Under the pieces are notes generated by a model that saw only the letters and a list, made by a program, of their open reading frames with translations, had not been told where the DNA came from and searched no databases. DNA of 36,627 bases from Trichormus sp. M33_DOE_039. GTDB lineage: Bacteria > Cyanobacteriota > Cyanobacteriia > Cyanobacteriales > Nostocaceae. This document shows, piece after piece, positions 7,665-17,289 of the stretch; within the stretch, counting starts at the first letter, position 1; the number at the start of each line of letters is the position of its first letter. The translations under genes and the position numbers were made by a program. The stretch covers positions 1-36,627 of the forward strand of contig DVDT01000072.1 in NCBI GenBank assembly GCA_015296085.1. The letters are read 5' to 3'.

Positions 7665-8228
7665 AGATTTTCAGTTCAAGGGGACAAAAGGCAATATTTG
7701 GGGTTTTAAACCCAGTACAAAGAATGAGTGGCAAAAGTACCCATTCCTTGTAAAGTAGTTGAGGTTATGAGACTGATAGTCAAGGCAAGGCAGAGACACA
7801 AAGAGCAGAAGGGAAACAGACAGGACGTTGCTGAGTCAAGGGATGATTCTTTGAGGATAAGCATCTTGAGTGCCGAAAAATACAATTGAGGGGCAAGATA
7901 CTTATTCCACAAAATATGAGAACTATCCTGCCAGTAAATATGCAACTCCACAGTAAGTTTTCAAGTATGCCTTTTTGCTGTGTATTGAATTGGGTTAAGA
8001 CACCCACTAAATCGTAGATTTTATAGATTTAGTCGCCTACTCTTTGCTACCAATGCTAACGCCTAGCTTACTTCCCCACAGGGTTACGGGAACGACCAGA
8101 ACGAGCCATTAGCGTGGGACTAAAACCAACTCTAATCGCTCCCTACCTCCTGCCTTCATATATTTGAGAGTTGATTCTAGATCCAAAATTTTTCAGTATT
8201 TTGGCAACCATATCACTGGGAGTAGATC
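7665..8228. other. Intergenic spacer, no credible gene
   Basis: A 564-nt spacer. Open frames exist on the minus strand (7706-8007) but overlap in two frames and show low-complexity composition with no family resemblance. A tiny minus-strand frame near 8064-8108 would encode MARSGRSRNPVGK; it has no supporting ribosome site and could be a remnant of a larger gene. The last 20 nt carry GGGAG, the likely ribosome site of the next gene. Confidence 0.6.
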
Positions 8229-8990
8229 ATGATGAAAGCAATCCAACCATTTTTGTTTGTCACGGATTTAGACCATACATTCGTAGGTAATGACCCAGCC
8301 CTAGTACAACTGACTCAAATCTTGGCAGCACATCGCCAAGAATACGGTACGAAGATAGTTTATGCTACCGGGCGATCGCCTGTTTTGTACCAAGAACTCA
8401 AAGAGGAAAAAAATCTCTTAGAACCCGATGGGTTGGTATTATCGGTGGGTACGGAAATTTACTTAGATGGCAATGGCACTCCTGATCCTGCTTGGTCAGA
8501 AATTCTCTCCGTTGGTTGGAGTCGGGAAGTAGTATTATCAATTACACAAAAATTTTCAGAACTAGTACCACAACCAGACTCTGAACAACGTCCCTTTAAA
8601 CTTAGCTTTTTCCTTCAGCAAGAAATAGCCGCCAGAGTACTACCAAAACTTGAGTCAGAGTTAGAGAAATATGAACTAAATGTAAAGTTAATTTATAGTA
8701 GCGGTATTGACCTTGACATTGTGCCGCGAAGCAGCGATAAAGGTCAGGCAATGCAGTTTCTACGTCAAAAGTGGAAATTTGCAGCAGAAAGAACAGTTGT
8801 CTGTGGTGATTCAGGTAATGATATTGCTTTATTCGCTGTGGGCAACGAACGGGGAATCATAGTCGGGAATGCTAGACCAGAGTTGCTGGAATGGCACAGC
8901 GAATATCCCGCAGATCATCGTTACCTAGCACAAGATTTGTGTGCAGGTGGAATTATTGAAGGTTTAAAACATTTTGGTTTCCTAGAATGA
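8229..8990 (+). CDS. Sucrose-6-phosphate phosphatase (HAD superfamily)
   Basis: The 253-residue HAD phosphatase has the SPP-type motif [14 protein letters not shown], with nucleophile D13 and acid D15, then YATGRSP (motif II), and [13 protein letters not shown] (motif IV, metal-binding aspartates). FKLSFFLQ fits the cap region. It should release sucrose from sucrose-6-phosphate after sucrose-phosphate synthase; sucrose is an osmolyte and the carbon carrier to heterocysts in these organisms. Length equals stand-alone cyanobacterial SPP. GGGAG precedes ATG 8229. The stop overlaps the ruvA start as ATGA, so the two are translationally coupled although functionally unrelated. General Cof-type HAD phosphatase is the alternative. 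Confidence 0.87.
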   Translation: MMKAIQPFLFVTDLDHTFVGNDPALVQLTQILAAHRQEYGTKIVYATGRSPVLYQELKEEKNLLEPDGLVLSVGTEIYLDGNGTPDPAWSEILSVGWSREVVLSITQKFSELVPQPDSEQRPFKLSFFLQQEIAARVLPKLESELEKYELNVKLIYSSGIDLDIVPRSSDKGQAMQFLRQKWKFAAERTVVCGDSGNDIALFAVGNERGIIVGNARPELLEWHSEYPADHRYLAQDLCAGGIIEGLKHFGFLE

Positions 8991-9625
8991 TTAGCTATCT
9001 CAAAGGTATAGTCGCCGGTATCCAAAACGTAGGTAACAATCGCGTGCTGTTGACTCTCGAAGTCAACGGTATGGGTTATGACCTGCAAATTCCCCAACGG
9101 TTAGCCAAGCAATTACCCACCACTGGCGACTTAGTACAGATTTTCACCCATTACCAAATTCGTGAAGAAGTACCATTACTTTACGGTTTTGCTTCCCCAG
9201 CAGAAAGAGACTTATTTCGCCATCTATTAACTGTGAGTGGTGTCGGTGCAGCTTTAGCGATCGCCCTCTTAGACACCCTGGAATTACCAGATTTAGTCCA
9301 AGCGATTATTGCTGCTAACACCCAAATATTAATTCAAGCCCCTGGTGTTGGTAAGAAAATCGCTGAACGCATTTGTTTGGAACTCAAAGCCAAATTAATC
9401 GAATGGCGCAAATCAGCAGGCTTCTTCGTTGCCACCGAAGGCCCAGCACCCGGTATTCTAGAAGAAGTGCAAATGACTCTCTTTGCCCTAGGTTACACAG
9501 CCCACGAAGTCAGTCATGCCTTACACGTAGTCAGTGAAGACATTGGTTTACCAAAAGATGCCTATGTAGAAGATTGGATTAAACAAGCGATCGCTCATCT
9601 CAGCAGTAGTGAGCAAGTTAGTTAA
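8987..9625 (+). CDS. ruvA: Holliday junction branch migration protein RuvA
   Basis: The 212-residue protein begins [20 protein letters not shown], the RuvA OB-fold. [21 protein letters not shown] and [15 protein letters not shown] then [21 protein letters not shown] supply the two helix-hairpin-helix motifs that hold junction DNA. The C-terminal domain III ([21 protein letters not shown]), which contacts RuvB, is present. Length is close to E. coli RuvA (203). The start overlaps the previous gene by four bases. ruvB and ruvC are not nearby, as is usual in cyanobacteria. A TAGTYAT tandem repeat follows the stop. Confidence 0.96.
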   Translation: MISYLKGIVAGIQNVGNNRVLLTLEVNGMGYDLQIPQRLAKQLPTTGDLVQIFTHYQIREEVPLLYGFASPAERDLFRHLLTVSGVGAALAIALLDTLELPDLVQAIIAANTQILIQAPGVGKKIAERICLELKAKLIEWRKSAGFFVATEGPAPGILEEVQMTLFALGYTAHEVSHALHVVSEDIGLPKDAYVEDWIKQAIAHLSSSEQVS

Positions 9626-9653
9626 TAGTCATTAGTCATTAGTTATTAGTTAT
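9626..9653. repeat. Heptamer tandem repeat TAGTCAT/TAGTTAT
   Basis: Four consecutive 7-nt units, TAGTCAT twice and TAGTTAT twice, start 1 nt after the ruvA stop codon. Heptamers of this kind are typical STRR elements of Nostoc and Anabaena spacers. Confidence 0.85.
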
Positions 9654-9694
9654 TGAGTTCTTCTTATAAAAGATAGGTGTCTTGAAACTGCCCA

Positions 9695-10906
9695 ATGACG
9701 GCAGTTGCTACAAGTCAAGAAACCCGCCCAACTACTTCCTCCCCAATGCCTAATCCCTATGCTTGGTTACAAAAATCTCTAGAAACTATCCATCAGGCAG
9801 ACTGGTATCGTTCTGTGAAAACTATACATGGTCTTTCTGGGGCAACTGTAGTTTTAGATGGGCAGAAAGTAATTAATTTTGCTAGCAATGATTATTTGGG
9901 GTTAGCTGGGGATAAACGTTTGATAGAGGCTGCAACGGCAGCTACTCAAGAGTTTGGGACTGGCAGTACTGGTTCTAGATTACTCAGTGGACATCGAGAA
10001 CTACACAGAGAGTTAGAACAGGCGATCGCCTCTTTAAAACAAACTGATGATGCCTTAGTATTTAGTTCTGGGTATCTAGCTAATCTGGGTGCGATCGCAG
10101 CTTTGGTAGGTAAGCGAGATTTAATATTATCTGACCAATACAATCATTCCAGTCTGAAAAACGGCGCAGTTCTCAGTGGAGCAACAACTATAGAATATTC
10201 CCACTGTGATGTGACGCAACTCAGAACCCACTTAATTGAACAACGAAACAACTACCGTCGCTGCCTCATCTTGACTGATACTGTCTTCAGTATGGATGGG
10301 GATTTATGTCCTTTACCGCAACTCTTAGATTTAGCTGATGAGTTTAGTTGTATGCTGCTAGTTGATGAAGCCCATGCAACTGGGGTGATGGGTGAAAATG
10401 GTGCTGGCTGCGTAGAATATTTTGGGTGTACTGGTAGGGAATTAATTCAAGTTGGCACGTTGAGTAAAGCTTTAGGGAGTTTAGGCGGTTATGTAGCTGG
10501 AAGTGCAACATTGATTGATTTTTTGCGAAATCGCGCCCCTAGTTGGATTTACACCACAGGACTATCGCCCGCAGACACAGCCGCAGCCTTAGCATCTGTG
10601 AACATAGTCCAACAAGAACCACAACGCCGCACCCAATTGTGGAGTAATGTTGATTACTTGAAAAAATTACTACATCAGCAATTATCTAACCTGAAATTAT
10701 TACCATCAGAGTCGCCTATTTTATGTTTTCAATTAGCAAGTGCTACAGCAGCATTACAAGCAGGCGAAAAACTCAAAGCATCTGGTATTTTTGCTCCCGC
10801 CATTCGTCCGCCCACAGTTCCTACAAGTCGCATTAGAATTTCTTTAATGGCAACTCACCAAACGACACACATAGAAAAATTACTAGCAGTGCTGAGAAAC
10901 TTGTAA
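9695..10906 (+). CDS. bioF: 8-amino-7-oxononanoate synthase (biotin synthesis)
   Basis: The 403-residue PLP enzyme of the alpha-oxoamine synthase family has [27 protein letters not shown], then [18 protein letters not shown] and [17 protein letters not shown], where K258 is the lysine that binds PLP. It condenses pimeloyl thioester with alanine to give 8-amino-7-oxononanoate. About 30 N-terminal residues precede the usual start; the alternative M at residue 18 ([11 protein letters not shown]) is possible. Related enzymes (Kbl, HemA, SPT) share the motifs, but sequence around FASNDYLGL and the single-domain length favour BioF. No other biotin genes are adjacent. Confidence 0.88.
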   Translation: MTAVATSQETRPTTSSPMPNPYAWLQKSLETIHQADWYRSVKTIHGLSGATVVLDGQKVINFASNDYLGLAGDKRLIEAATAATQEFGTGSTGSRLLSGHRELHRELEQAIASLKQTDDALVFSSGYLANLGAIAALVGKRDLILSDQYNHSSLKNGAVLSGATTIEYSHCDVTQLRTHLIEQRNNYRRCLILTDTVFSMDGDLCPLPQLLDLADEFSCMLLVDEAHATGVMGENGAGCVEYFGCTGRELIQVGTLSKALGSLGGYVAGSATLIDFLRNRAPSWIYTTGLSPADTAAALASVNIVQQEPQRRTQLWSNVDYLKKLLHQQLSNLKLLPSESPILCFQLASATAALQAGEKLKASGIFAPAIRPPTVPTSRIRISLMATHQTTHIEKLLAVLRNL

Positions 10907-11552
10907 TATCGTTCATTTTCCGTTTAATCAGGTTTATTTATTTGTATTATCATCAGTTCGGTAGGTATTATAGATTACTGACTAGCACACCTAATTTTAA
11001 TCACACTTATTCCAAATGCAACTGCTAAGTAGGTGGACGCAAATAAATCCAACTATGTAATGAAATGTAGAATACCCAAAATCCTTGTGATTGATACCCT
11101 GCGGGAACGCTCCACGAACACTTCGCACCGCTCAGTTCGCAATGACATAGTTATAAATTTTTCCGCCTACTTACTTATCAATTCAATAAGGGCATACAAC
11201 TTTAAACCCCTACTCAGTATCTTGGAGATCCATCATGCTTAACCAAGTTCAAAAAACCTTCATAAGTGTTTAAAAACAGGATATTAACTAGACAATTTGG
11301 CTGGTTGATGATTAATGTAATATATGTGGACTCAGTAAGCTGAACTATAGATTTTTTAAAATTTTCAAACAAATTTTGCTTTTAACGATACATTTGTAAT
11401 CGAATATTGAAATAAATAAAGATATAACATCTAGCTAAAGAAGTCTTTTTAGCTAATATAAGAATCTATCCGAAGATAAGTTACAAAAATATGCAAACTA
11501 GCTTAGGTTAAATAAATGATCCGCAATCAGTATTGGTTGTTTCTAAATTTTC
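10907..11552. other. Intergenic spacer with dispersed repeat
   Basis: A 646-nt AT-rich spacer. It contains a dispersed repeat fragment at about 11094-11151 and an AT hairpin at 11432-11455 (TAGCTAAA / TTTAGCTA) about 100 nt before the kinase gene. A 69-codon frame at 11033-11242 runs through the repeat and is not considered a gene. Confidence 0.65.
11094..11151. repeat. Dispersed repeat fragment (Nostoc type)
   Basis: GATACCCTGCGGGAACGCTC followed by CACTTCGCACCGCTCAGTTCGCAATGACAT has the composition and wording of common Nostoc dispersed repeats (on the other strand ATGTCATTGCGAACTGAGCG). It contrasts sharply in GC content with the flanking AT-rich DNA. Copy number cannot be established from one window. 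Confidence 0.6.
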
Positions 11553-14500
11553 ATGCCCTACATCGCTATTTCTTCTTGGTTACGCTTTAGCATTGTTGTA
11601 GTAACAGTTGCGTTGGCACTGATGTTAATGCTAATCCTAGATCCTTGGGTAGAAATGAGTGGCACTCCGTTTCTACTATTTTCTGGTGCTGTAATGGTGA
11701 GTGCTTGGTATGGTGGTTGGAACTCAGGAATATTTGCAACTGTCTTATCTGCTTTCTTCAGCGACTATTATTTTCTTCTTCCTAAATATAACCTATCTGT
11801 CGATTTTGCCAATTTTGTAAAAATTGGTCTATTTATTTTACAAGGCTTACTCTTCACTGTTTTGTGTGTGGCTTTAAGGAATGCCAAGTACAGAGATGAG
11901 ATGAATCTACATAAACTCCAGGTAAGTGAAGAAAGGTTTCGATTAGCATTAAACAATTCAGATATTATAGTATTTCAGCAGGATATGAATTTGCGTTATC
12001 AGTGGATTCATAATCCCCAAGGTAGTGCAACTGTTGAAGAAATATTGGGAAAGTCAGATTATGAATTATTTCCCCCTGCAATAGCAGAGCAACTAACGAG
12101 CATTAAACGCGGAGTGTTAGAAACTAATGTTCCTGCCCGTGAGGAAGTTTGTGTCATCATGCAGGGAAGAACTTTATATTATGATTTGCTAGTAGAACCC
12201 CTGAAAATAAATGACCAGATTCAGGGAATTACCTGTGCCGCGATCAATATTACTCAACGTCAACAAGTAGAACAAGAAAAAGCAAAATTGCGACAGAATT
12301 TGCAACAAGCAATGCAGCAAAAGGAAGAATATTTAGCTTTGCTGAATGCTTGGTTAGCCAGTTCTCCAGTAGCTCTGGCTTTTTTAAATACAGAACTCCG
12401 CTACGTTTATGCAAATGAAGCATTGGCATTAATTAATGGTGTACCGCAAAGCCAACATATTGGACACACCTTCCGAGAAGTATTACCAGATTGGGCAAAT
12501 CAAATAGAGCCGATTTTGTATAGAGTGATGGAAACAAAAGAACCATTACTGGATCAAGAAGTAATGGGAGAAACCTATCCATCTGGAGTTCATCGTTGTG
12601 GATTGGTCAATTATTATCCGGTTTGTTTACCTGATGGGCAATTGTTGGGTGTAGGTGTGACTGGTCTGGATATTACACAAAAAAAGCTAACTGAGCAAGC
12701 ACTAAGGAAAAGCGAAGCTATATTCCGGGCTATGTTTAATCAAGCCGCTTTAGGTATTGCCTTAATTAATTTAGATGGGCAATTCTTGCAAGTTAATCCA
12801 GCCCTATGTCACCTAACTGGCTATAGTTATGATGAGCTAATGCAAATGAAATTTCAGGATATAACCCATCCTGATGACTTAGAAATTGACTGTAATTATG
12901 CTCAAAGAGTTTTGGCACAGGAGATTAGTAGTTATTCACTAGAAAAGCGGTATATTCGCAAAGATGGTTCTCTTGTGTGGGTGAATTTGACTACATCGGC
13001 GGTGTGTAATGATGAGGGAGAACCACAATATATATTTGGAATTGTAGAAGATATTAGCGATGCCCATCGGCAAGCAGAGCTACGCCAAGCCGCACTTTAT
13101 GAACGCCAACAAGCACAAGCCAGACAAGATTTTTTAGTAGCAGCCAGCACCACACTAGCAGCTTCTTTAGATTATGAGGTCACTCTCAATAACGTGGCTA
13201 ATTTGGCAGTACCTACCCTTGCTGATTGGTGCATCGTGGATATTTTACAACCAGACTGGTCAATTAAAAGAGTAGCGATCGCTTCTACAAATCCTCAAAA
13301 ACATCAGATTATTGAGGAAATACAACGACGCTATCCGCCTAGAAACGACCTTCAACATCCATTTAGCCAAACACTCCTCCAAGGTAAATCTGTTTTTTAT
13401 GGGGAAGTACCAGATTCTCTATTGGTGGAGATGGCTAGAGATGAAGAACATTTACAACTGCTCAGAAGCTTGCAATTGTGTTCTTTGATAGTGATTCCCT
13501 TGTATTCACATGGGCAAATCTTTGGCGTGATTTCTTTCGCTATTGGCGAATCAGTGCGATATTATCAACCACCGGACTTAGCATTAGCAGAAGAAATTGC
13601 CCGGCGTGCGGCTACCGCTATTGATCATGCCAGACTCTACCAAGAAACTCAGCAAGCTAAAAAAGCGGCGGAAATGGCTGCTAGTCGCACAGCTAGGCTT
13701 CAAAGCGTCACTGCTGCTTTTTCAGAAGCCCTCACTCCCCAGCAAGTGGCTGATGTGGTAGTTAATCAGGGAATCGCCGCCTTGGGTGCTTCAGGCGGTT
13801 CTGTTGTTTTAATACAACAGGGTGGTAAATCACTGAAGATAGTAGAAGCGATTGGCTATCCTGAATCTGTGAGGGAAAATTGGGCTAGTTTTCCCATAAC
13901 AGCAAATGTTCCCATAGCAGTAGCAGCGAAAACCGGGAAGCCAATTTTTTTAGAAAATGTCGCCGCCTTAGTCAGTCAATACCCAGCTATAGCTAATGTC
14001 CCATCCCTCACCGGCAATTGTGCCTTTGCTTGTATTCCTTTAGTAGTCGAACAGCAGACAATTGGTGTATTGGGATTGAGTTTTGCTACGGAACAAAACT
14101 TTACACCTGAAAACCAACGATTTCTGTTAACGCTAGCCCAACAAGCCGCCCAAGCGATCGCTCGCGCTCAACTTTACGAAGCGGAAAAAAATGCCCGTGC
14201 AGCCGCCGAAGCAGCCAACCGTGTCAAAGATGAATTCCTCACAGTCCTTTCCCATGAACTCAGAACCCCCCTCAATCCGATTTTGGGATGGGCAAAGTTA
14301 CTCCGCACCCGCAAATATAACGAAGCTACCATCACTCAAGCCCTAGAAACTATTGAACGTAATGCCAAACTACAAACGCAATTAATTGATGATTTGCTGG
14401 ATGTATCCCGCATCTTACGGGGTAAGCTCAATCTCAATATTCGTAAAGTAGATTTACGCACAACGATTTTAGCCGTATTAGAGATAGTGCGCTTGGCCGC

Positions 14501-14915
14501 AGATGCTAAATCCATCCCAATTCACACCTTACTCGATGAGGATATTAGCCCAGTCATGGGTGATGGCGATCGCTTACAGCAAGTGGTCTGGAATTTACTC
14601 TCAAATGCTGTCAAATTCACACCTTCCGGTGGACAGATAGAAGTGCGGCTAGAACAGATAGCAGGAGAAGCCCAAATCCAGGTAATCGATACAGGTAAAG
14701 GCATTACACCCGAATTTTTACCTCATGTCTTTGAATACTTTCGCCAAGCCGATTCTAGAACCACCAGAGCCGAAGGTGGTATCGGACTAGGATTAGCAAT
14801 TGTCCGTCATTTCGTCGAACTACACGGTGGTACAGTTCAAGCCGAGAGTCCCGGCGAAGGACATGGGGCAATATTTACAATCAGACTGCCGTTGGCTAAG
14901 GATGCGGGGGTGTAG
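11553..14915 (+). CDS. Multi-sensor histidine kinase (DUF4118, PAS x3, GAF x2, HisKA, HATPase)
   Basis: The 1120-residue protein starts with a KdpD-like DUF4118 four-helix membrane domain (about 8-108: LFSGAVMVSAWYGGWNSG). Three PAS domains follow (about 125-240, 260-380, 385-510; the third has FLQVNPALCHLTGYSYDEL), then two GAF domains (about 530-700 and 720-885), a HisKA domain with FLTVLSHELRTPLNPILGW (phospho-acceptor H901) and an HATPase with VIDTGKGI and GIGLGLAIV. No receiver domain is fused and no response regulator is next to it, so it is an orphan kinase. The second GAF lacks an obvious bilin-binding cysteine motif. The last codons and TAG stop lie inside an octamer repeat array. 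No Shine-Dalgarno sequence is evident at ATG 11553. Confidence 0.93.
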   Translation: MPYIAISSWLRFSIVVVTVALALMLMLILDPWVEMSGTPFLLFSGAVMVSAWYGGWNSGIFATVLSAFFSDYYFLLPKYNLSVDFANFVKIGLFILQGLLFTVLCVALRNAKYRDEMNLHKLQVSEERFRLALNNSDIIVFQQDMNLRYQWIHNPQGSATVEEILGKSDYELFPPAIAEQLTSIKRGVLETNVPAREEVCVIMQGRTLYYDLLVEPLKINDQIQGITCAAINITQRQQVEQEKAKLRQNLQQAMQQKEEYLALLNAWLASSPVALAFLNTELRYVYANEALALINGVPQSQHIGHTFREVLPDWANQIEPILYRVMETKEPLLDQEVMGETYPSGVHRCGLVNYYPVCLPDGQLLGVGVTGLDITQKKLTEQALRKSEAIFRAMFNQAALGIALINLDGQFLQVNPALCHLTGYSYDELMQMKFQDITHPDDLEIDCNYAQRVLAQEISSYSLEKRYIRKDGSLVWVNLTTSAVCNDEGEPQYIFGIVEDISDAHRQAELRQAALYERQQAQARQDFLVAASTTLAASLDYEVTLNNVANLAVPTLADWCIVDILQPDWSIKRVAIASTNPQKHQIIEEIQRRYPPRNDLQHPFSQTLLQGKSVFYGEVPDSLLVEMARDEEHLQLLRSLQLCSLIVIPLYSHGQIFGVISFAIGESVRYYQPPDLALAEEIARRAATAIDHARLYQETQQAKKAAEMAASRTARLQSVTAAFSEALTPQQVADVVVNQGIAALGASGGSVVLIQQGGKSLKIVEAIGYPESVRENWASFPITANVPIAVAAKTGKPIFLENVAALVSQYPAIANVPSLTGNCAFACIPLVVEQQTIGVLGLSFATEQNFTPENQRFLLTLAQQAAQAIARAQLYEAEKNARAAAEAANRVKDEFLTVLSHELRTPLNPILGWAKLLRTRKYNEATITQALETIERNAKLQTQLIDDLLDVSRILRGKLNLNIRKVDLRTTILAVLEIVRLAADAKSIPIHTLLDEDISPVMGDGDRLQQVVWNLLSNAVKFTPSGGQIEVRLEQIAGEAQIQVIDTGKGITPEFLPHVFEYFRQADSRTTRAEGGIGLGLAIVRHFVELHGGTVQAESPGEGHGAIFTIRLPLAKDAGV

Positions 14916-14943
14916 GGGTATGGGGGTGTAGGGGTGTAGGGGG
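14906..14943. repeat. Octamer tandem repeat GGGTGTAG overlapping a stop codon
   Basis: Copies of GGGTGTAG, with one GGGTATGG variant, run from the last codons of the histidine kinase gene into the spacer. The kinase stop TAG (14913-14915) is part of the first repeat unit. Confidence 0.88.
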
Positions 14944-15642
14944 AGAATAACTAATGACTGTTGACTAACCGTTAAGTTTTAAAACACTGTCTTTATTATT
15001 AAAATTAATAACTATAGAGTTATATAAGGATGTGCGGAATAAATGGTAATGATCATTTACATTAACGTCCCCATTATAAATTCTCATCAACATATGGAGG
15101 CGAGGCAAAATATCCTATAGCTTTTAATACAGATTTTCATAAACAACAACAGAGAAAATTATCTAATACCAAATTGGGATAGGTAGTCTCGTTTCCAACC
15201 TCTGGAATAGCCTATTAATCAAAGCTTTGCATCCGAAATTGGGATAAGTCCAAGTGTTAGATTTCGATGCAATAATCTCATATCAATTAATAGATTACTG
15301 GTAATAAATTACGGCAATCTATCCTTGACGCTTATAGCCACTATTCGGAAAAATACACGCTTTGATCAAGCAATTAAATGCTAGCTATCTGGGAAGGAAA
15401 GGCAGAGGGTGAAAGTATAAGGTATCACCAGACTCAAGGATTTAGACATCTGCTGAAGATGAGCTACAAAAGTTCAGTAGATGCTTGATACCAGAGTTTT
15501 TTCAATTGTCAAAAATCTTGTAGCTTGACTTTATCCAACTTGTTCATGCTAGAAGATCAACCTTCTGCCCTCTGCCTAGCTTGCGGGTTGCCGCAGGCTA
15601 CCGCCTTCTGCCTTTCTGTCATCAAGAATTAGGAGATGGATT
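14916..15642. other. Intergenic spacer before the radical SAM gene
   Basis: A 727-nt spacer. After the octamer array it is AT-rich; two related segments (CCAAATTGGGATAGGT near 15171 and CGAAATTGGGATAAGT near 15234) form a direct repeat about 62 nt apart. A repeat of CCTTCTGCC units interrupted by a hairpin lies at 15561-15613. The last 25 nt carry AGGAGA, the ribosome site of the next gene. No CDS is seen. Confidence 0.65.
15561..15613. repeat. CCTTCTGCCT repeat interrupted by a hairpin insert
   Basis: CCTTCTGCCCTCTGCCT (15561-15577) and CCTTCTGCCT (15604-15613) flank a 26-nt segment holding AGCTTGCGG and CCGCAGGCT arms (8 of 9 complementary). The pattern looks like a small hairpin element inserted into a simple repeat. 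Confidence 0.6.
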
Positions 15643-17235
15643 ATGCGGATCATGATGATTCAACCCAACTATCATTCTGGTGGTGCGGAAATTGCGGGGA
15701 ATTGGCCACCGAGTTGGGTGCCTTATGTGGGTGGAGCATTGAAGACGGCTGGCTTTAATGACATTCGCTTCATTGATGCGATGACGGATTATATTGCCGA
15801 TGATGCTTTAGCAAAAATGATTGCCGAACATCAGCCGGATGTGGTGCTGGCGACAGCAATCACGCCGATGATCTACCAATCGCAAACCACCCTCAAGATT
15901 GTTAAAGAAGTTTGTCCCCAAGCAAAAACCATTATGGGTGGGGTGCATCCTACCTATATGTACAATGAGGTTTTTCAGGAAGCCCCTTGGGTAGATTATA
16001 TTATTCGGGGTGAGGGGGAAGAAATTACGGTGAATTTAATTACCGCGATCGCTAATGGTACAGATGAGCGCGATCGCCGTAACATTTTAGGTATCGCCTT
16101 CATTGAAAATGGGCAAGTTATCGCCACACCAGCCCATCCTCCCATTGCCGATTTAGATACTCTCACCCCAGATTGGAGTCTTTTAGACTGGAGTAAATAT
16201 ATTTACACTCCTCTCAATGTGCGGGTTGCTGTTCCCAACTATGCCAGAGGTTGTCCTTTTTCCTGTCGTTTTTGTTCTCAGTGGGCATTCTGGCGTAAAT
16301 ACCGTTCCAGCACTCCGAAAAAATTCGTTGATCAAATTGAAATCCTAGTAAAAGAACACAAGGTAGGGTTTTTTATTCTGGCTGACGAAGAACCAACTAT
16401 TAACAAACCTAAATTTATCGCCCTGTGTAACGAATTAATCGAACGTAATCTGGGCGTTTATTGGGGAATTAATACACGGGTAACAGATATCTTACGGGAC
16501 GAACAAGAATTACCACTGTATCGCAAAGCTGGATTAGTTCATGTTTCCTTGGGAACAGAAGCGGCGGCACAATTAAAGTTAAATTTGTTCCGCAAAGAGA
16601 CGACTATTGAACAAAACAAACGAGCAATTCAACTATTAAGACAAAATGGTATGGTTGCCGAAGCTCAATTCATTATGGGTTTAGAAAACGAAACCCCAGA
16701 AACCATTGAGCAAACCTATCAAATGGCTTTGGATTGGAAAGCAGACATGGTGAACTGGAATATGTTTACCCCTTGGCCATTCTCCGAATTATTTCAGGAT
16801 TTAGGCGATCGCGTAGAAGTCAGAGATTATTCGCAATATAACTTTGTCACTCCCATCATGAAACCGGATGCAATGGAAAGGGAAGAGGTTCTCAAAGGAG
16901 TATTGCGAAACTACGCTCGTTTTTACCTCCGCAAAACCTTTGAGTATTGGTTTGTCAAAGATCCCTTTAAGCGCAAATATCTTTTAGGTTGTTTGAAAGC
17001 ATTCGTCACAACCACCCTCAACAAACGCTTTTACAACTTAAAACGAGTCAAGTACAACGGACTACAAACAGAAATCGAACTAGGTTTCGACGAATCCAAA
17101 ATTCTCACCCGCGAACAAATTGCCCAACGCAAACAAGCGCATCCAGAACTTGTGGCAGATGTGAATTTCACAGGTAACATTTCCGCCTGTGGCGCACCTA
17201 ATGATCTGCCAGAATTTAGGGAAGAACAAGTTTAG
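15643..17235 (+). CDS. B12-binding radical SAM protein, BchE-like (Mg-protoporphyrin ester cyclase family)
   Basis: The 530-residue protein has an N-terminal cobalamin-binding Rossmann domain (MRIMMIQPNYHSGG, MGGVHPTYMYNEVF, IRGEGEE) and a radical SAM barrel with RGCPFSCRFCSQWAFWRKYR. C204, C208 and C211 form the CxxxCxxC [4Fe-4S] site. A C-terminal extension of about 170 residues follows. Proteins of this form are commonly annotated as anaerobic Mg-protoporphyrin IX monomethyl ester cyclase (BchE). In cyanobacteria the oxygen-dependent AcsF enzymes are the established cyclases, so the true substrate is open; a methyl- or alkyl-modifying B12 radical SAM enzyme is equally possible. ATG 15643 has AGGAGA at good spacing. 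Confidence 0.83.
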   Translation: MRIMMIQPNYHSGGAEIAGNWPPSWVPYVGGALKTAGFNDIRFIDAMTDYIADDALAKMIAEHQPDVVLATAITPMIYQSQTTLKIVKEVCPQAKTIMGGVHPTYMYNEVFQEAPWVDYIIRGEGEEITVNLITAIANGTDERDRRNILGIAFIENGQVIATPAHPPIADLDTLTPDWSLLDWSKYIYTPLNVRVAVPNYARGCPFSCRFCSQWAFWRKYRSSTPKKFVDQIEILVKEHKVGFFILADEEPTINKPKFIALCNELIERNLGVYWGINTRVTDILRDEQELPLYRKAGLVHVSLGTEAAAQLKLNLFRKETTIEQNKRAIQLLRQNGMVAEAQFIMGLENETPETIEQTYQMALDWKADMVNWNMFTPWPFSELFQDLGDRVEVRDYSQYNFVTPIMKPDAMEREEVLKGVLRNYARFYLRKTFEYWFVKDPFKRKYLLGCLKAFVTTTLNKRFYNLKRVKYNGLQTEIELGFDESKILTREQIAQRKQAHPELVADVNFTGNISACGAPNDLPEFREEQV

Positions 17236-17241
17236 TAACAA

Positions 17242-17272
17242 GGGGGGTGGGGGTGTAGGGGTGTAGGAGGAG
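17242..17272. repeat. Octamer repeat GGGTGTAG between convergent genes
   Basis: Two GGGTGTAG units plus degenerate G-rich units lie 6 nt after the radical SAM stop and about 18 nt before the end of the minus-strand topA. They fill most of the 54-nt gap between the convergent genes. Confidence 0.8.
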
Positions 17273-17289
17273 AAACAATAACTGACTAC

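Noticed and set aside
7706-8007. Two overlapping minus-strand open frames of 75-81 codons
   Set aside because: They overlap in different frames, lack ribosome sites and resemble no family; better read as spacer.
8064-8108. Tiny minus-strand frame encoding MARSGRSRNPVGK
   Set aside because: Only 13 codons with no Shine-Dalgarno site or context; could be a remnant, but nothing supports translation.
11033-11242. 69-codon plus-strand frame after bioF
   Set aside because: It runs through a dispersed repeat and has no protein-like pattern or ribosome site.
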